Assembly: GCA_022781985.1 (NCBI GenBank)
Contig: JALESH010000058.1
Location: 1 to 41,695 of the forward strand
Source: Lachnospiraceae bacterium
Lineage (GTDB): Bacteria > Bacillota > Clostridia > Lachnospirales > Lachnospiraceae
DNA length: 41,695 nucleotides
Direction: 5' to 3'
The notes under the pieces were generated by a model. That model was not told where the DNA came from. It saw only the letters and a list, made by a program, of their open reading frames with translations, and made no database searches. How positions within the stretch are numbered: position 1 is the stretch's first letter; every line of letters begins with the position of its first letter. This document shows, piece by piece, positions 40,355 through 41,695 of the stretch. Both the position numbers and the translations under genes were made by a program.

Positions 40355-41083
40355 ATGTCAAAATACACAACAGGAGAAATTGCAAAGCTTTGCGGTGTGA
40401 CGGTCAGAACCGTACAGTATTATGATACCCGTGGAATCCTTGTCCCGGCGGAGCTGTCTGAAGGAGGCAGACGCCTGTATTCCGAGGATGACCTGAAGCG
40501 CATGAAAATCATCTGCTTCCTGCGGGAACTTGGGCTGCCGATTGATTCCATTTCTCAGCTTCTTTCCGAAGACGATCCCGGTAGTGTTATTTCGCTCTTG
40601 CTTGGACAGCAGGAACATTCACTTAGGGAAGAAATCAGGGAGAAAAAAGAAAAACTGGACAAGCTGGAAGCGCTAAAGAAGGAACTGAAAAGTGTCAAAG
40701 ATTTCTCCATCGATTCCATTGGTGACATAGCGTATACGATGACGAGTAAAGACAAACTAAAGAAGATTCATAGAAATCTGCTTTTTACCGGAATCCCTGT
40801 CGGTGTCGTGCAATGGACAGCCATCATCATGCTTATGCTCAAAGGAATATGGTGGCCACTTATCATCTGGATAGCGGTGGCTATTCCCTACGCTATCTGG
40901 GTGTCGAAGTACTATTTCAGCCATGTAGCTTACCTCTGTCCTCAGTGCCATACAGTATTTCAGCCGAAATTTAAGGAGGCATTCTGGGCAAGACATACAC
41001 CGGCAACCAGGAAGCTGTCCTGCCCATCCTGCTCTCATCATGGCTTTTGTGTTGAGGTTGCAAAAGAGGAGGAAAGTAAATAA
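40355..41083 (+). CDS. MerR family regulator with membrane segments and C-terminal zinc ribbon
   Basis: A 242-residue protein. Residues 1-75 are a MerR winged helix (YTTGEIAKLCGVTVRTVQYY; GRRLYSEDDLKRM; LRELGLPIDSISQLL). Residues about 85-125 form the dimerising coiled coil (REEIREKKEKLDKLEALKKE). Two membrane segments lie at about 148-185 (PVGVVQWTAIIMLML; WWPLIIWIAVAIPYAIWV), then CPQC and CPSC pairs form a zinc-ribbon-like end. So it would bind DNA from the membrane and may sense a lipid, antibiotic or metal signal. GGAGG stands 12 bases before the ATG. Such MerR proteins normally control an adjacent membrane protein or transporter; here only debris is adjacent, so its target may be lost or itself. 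Confidence 0.88.
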   Translation: MSKYTTGEIAKLCGVTVRTVQYYDTRGILVPAELSEGGRRLYSEDDLKRMKIICFLRELGLPIDSISQLLSEDDPGSVISLLLGQQEHSLREEIREKKEKLDKLEALKKELKSVKDFSIDSIGDIAYTMTSKDKLKKIHRNLLFTGIPVGVVQWTAIIMLMLKGIWWPLIIWIAVAIPYAIWVSKYYFSHVAYLCPQCHTVFQPKFKEAFWARHTPATRKLSCPSCSHHGFCVEVAKEEESK

Positions 41084-41440
41084 GCGGAACCGGGCATCGT
41101 TATCATTTTGCACTGGTATCATGTGTGCAATTTGTTTTACCCATTGTTCTTCTGATCTGTTTCCGAAAGACGAAGGGTGGGGATAAGGCAGTACTGACCG
41201 ATGATGCATTCACGCAAGTGGAGATATCGATTCAGACAAGGCATTCCGGCATCAGTATGGATAGACTGGAGTGCGGGATTAGCGAAAAAAGTGGAGGCCG
41301 ACAGCTGGACTGTTGGCTTCCTGTATTTGGAGGCGCATTTCATTGATTCTTCCCTGCTGGCGGGGGAAAATATATTTGATAAAGCCATTCGGATGCCATA
41401 TAATAAACATATACTACATCAACATAAGAAAAGGGTAAAT
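41084..41440 (+). other. 357-base stretch with decayed open frame after MerR
   Basis: One frame stays open from about 41080 to 41346 (RYHFALVSCVQFVLPIVLLICF, one membrane-like segment, then polar text), but lacks a convincing start and resembles no family I know. It may be the C-terminal remnant of the membrane protein that was once controlled by the MerR regulator. A second frame, open from about 41260, runs without stop into the next gene. Confidence 0.35.
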
Positions 41441-41695
41441 ATGAGAAATACGAATGTCAATACGCCATACGATGATGTGTTCCGAACCCTGCTCACAGAC
41501 TGCAGCAGCCTGATCATCCCGGTGGTCAATGAGATCTTCCATGAAAATTACACGGGAGAGGAAACGGTAACATTAAAGGAAAATGAATTGTTCCTGAAGC
41601 AGCCGGACGGGGGAGAGGAAAAAAGGATCACAGATTCTTCTTTCGTGATTTCAGGCAGTGGGGCAGGGAGGCATTACCACATAGAATGCCAGAGT
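41441..41695 (+). CDS. PD-(D/E)XK nuclease/transposase-like protein, 5' part only
   Basis: The first 85 codons of a gene cut by the right window edge. TPYDDVFRTLLTDCSSLIIP and VVNEIFHENYTGEE, then KRITDSSFVI and YHIECQS, match clostridial proteins usually named Rpn/PD-(D/E)XK nuclease family transposases; D in TDSSF and E-x-Q in IECQS would be the catalytic set. AAAGGG is nine bases before the ATG. Such genes are common passengers in accessory regions and fit with the debris on the left. The remaining part is not visible. Confidence 0.6.
   Translation, partial: MRNTNVNTPYDDVFRTLLTDCSSLIIPVVNEIFHENYTGEETVTLKENELFLKQPDGGEEKRITDSSFVISGSGAGRHYHIECQS

Overview
The window looks like a chromosomal segment of a Gram-positive gut Clostridium, most likely a member of the Lachnospiraceae. 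The reasons are GC-rich low-GC-phylum style coding, strong AGGAGG ribosome binding sites, sigma-A type promoters, several S-layer-homology (SLH) proteins, and Firmicutes-type membrane families (YfhO, GtrA, MBOAT, MerR with a zinc ribbon). I cannot name a species. Nearly everything concerns the cell surface: making, decorating and flipping surface glycans, and proteins that attach to such glycans through SLH domains.

Layout. (1) 1-1901, minus strand: an SLH-anchored cell-wall glucosaminidase, cut by the left edge, with a good promoter at 1948-1976. (2) 2062-10380, plus strand: a tightly packed glycan operon with a double GT26 glycosyltransferase, UDP-glucuronate epimerase-like enzyme, GtrA flippase-like protein, a polytopic protein, an FAD oxidoreductase, two GT2 enzymes and a sugar aminotransferase. 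(3) 10496-15217: a new promoter, then an SGNH-hydrolase lipoprotein, an FkbH-type HAD protein, an acyl carrier protein and an MBOAT acyltransferase. Together they look like a Dlt-like machine for esterifying a surface glycan, with FkbH in place of DltA. (4) 15317-20882: a polyprenyl-phosphate GT2 and three large GT-C-like membrane proteins, with a very long hairpin at 19359-19425. (5) 21009-23670: a radical SAM gene, whose promoter is built into three 14-bp repeats, converging on a UDP-galactopyranose-mutase-like flavoprotein; a bidirectional terminator separates them.

(6) 23884-27051: a large SLH protein. (7) 27223-28579: a tyrosine recombinase gene enclosed by 26-bp inverted repeats that match at 25 positions. 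Just inside the left repeat lies a near-consensus promoter pointing outwards to the left, into a terminator. Inversion would put it in front of the next operon (28683-33933: a DUF6020-like and a YfhO-like membrane protein). I regard this probable phase-variation switch as the most exciting element in the window. (8) 34186-38078: two further SLH proteins, one with fourteen 63-bp leucine-rich repeats that are identical except at predicted exposed codons, the other with a beta-helix. (9) 38144-41695: a membrane protein with a suspicious 5' end, a graveyard of gene fragments (glycosyltransferase, membrane and SLH pieces), an intact membrane-bound MerR regulator, more debris, and the start of a PD-(D/E)XK-type gene cut by the right edge.

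Working together: epimerase, aminotransferase and oxidoreductase would make special sugars; GT26, GT2 and GT-C enzymes assemble them on polyprenyl carriers on both sides of the membrane; FkbH/ACP/MBOAT/SGNH add an acyl group; SLH proteins attach to the resulting wall; and the recombinase may switch part of the glycan machinery on and off. All functions are inferred from sequence motifs and remembered family features; no searches were run.
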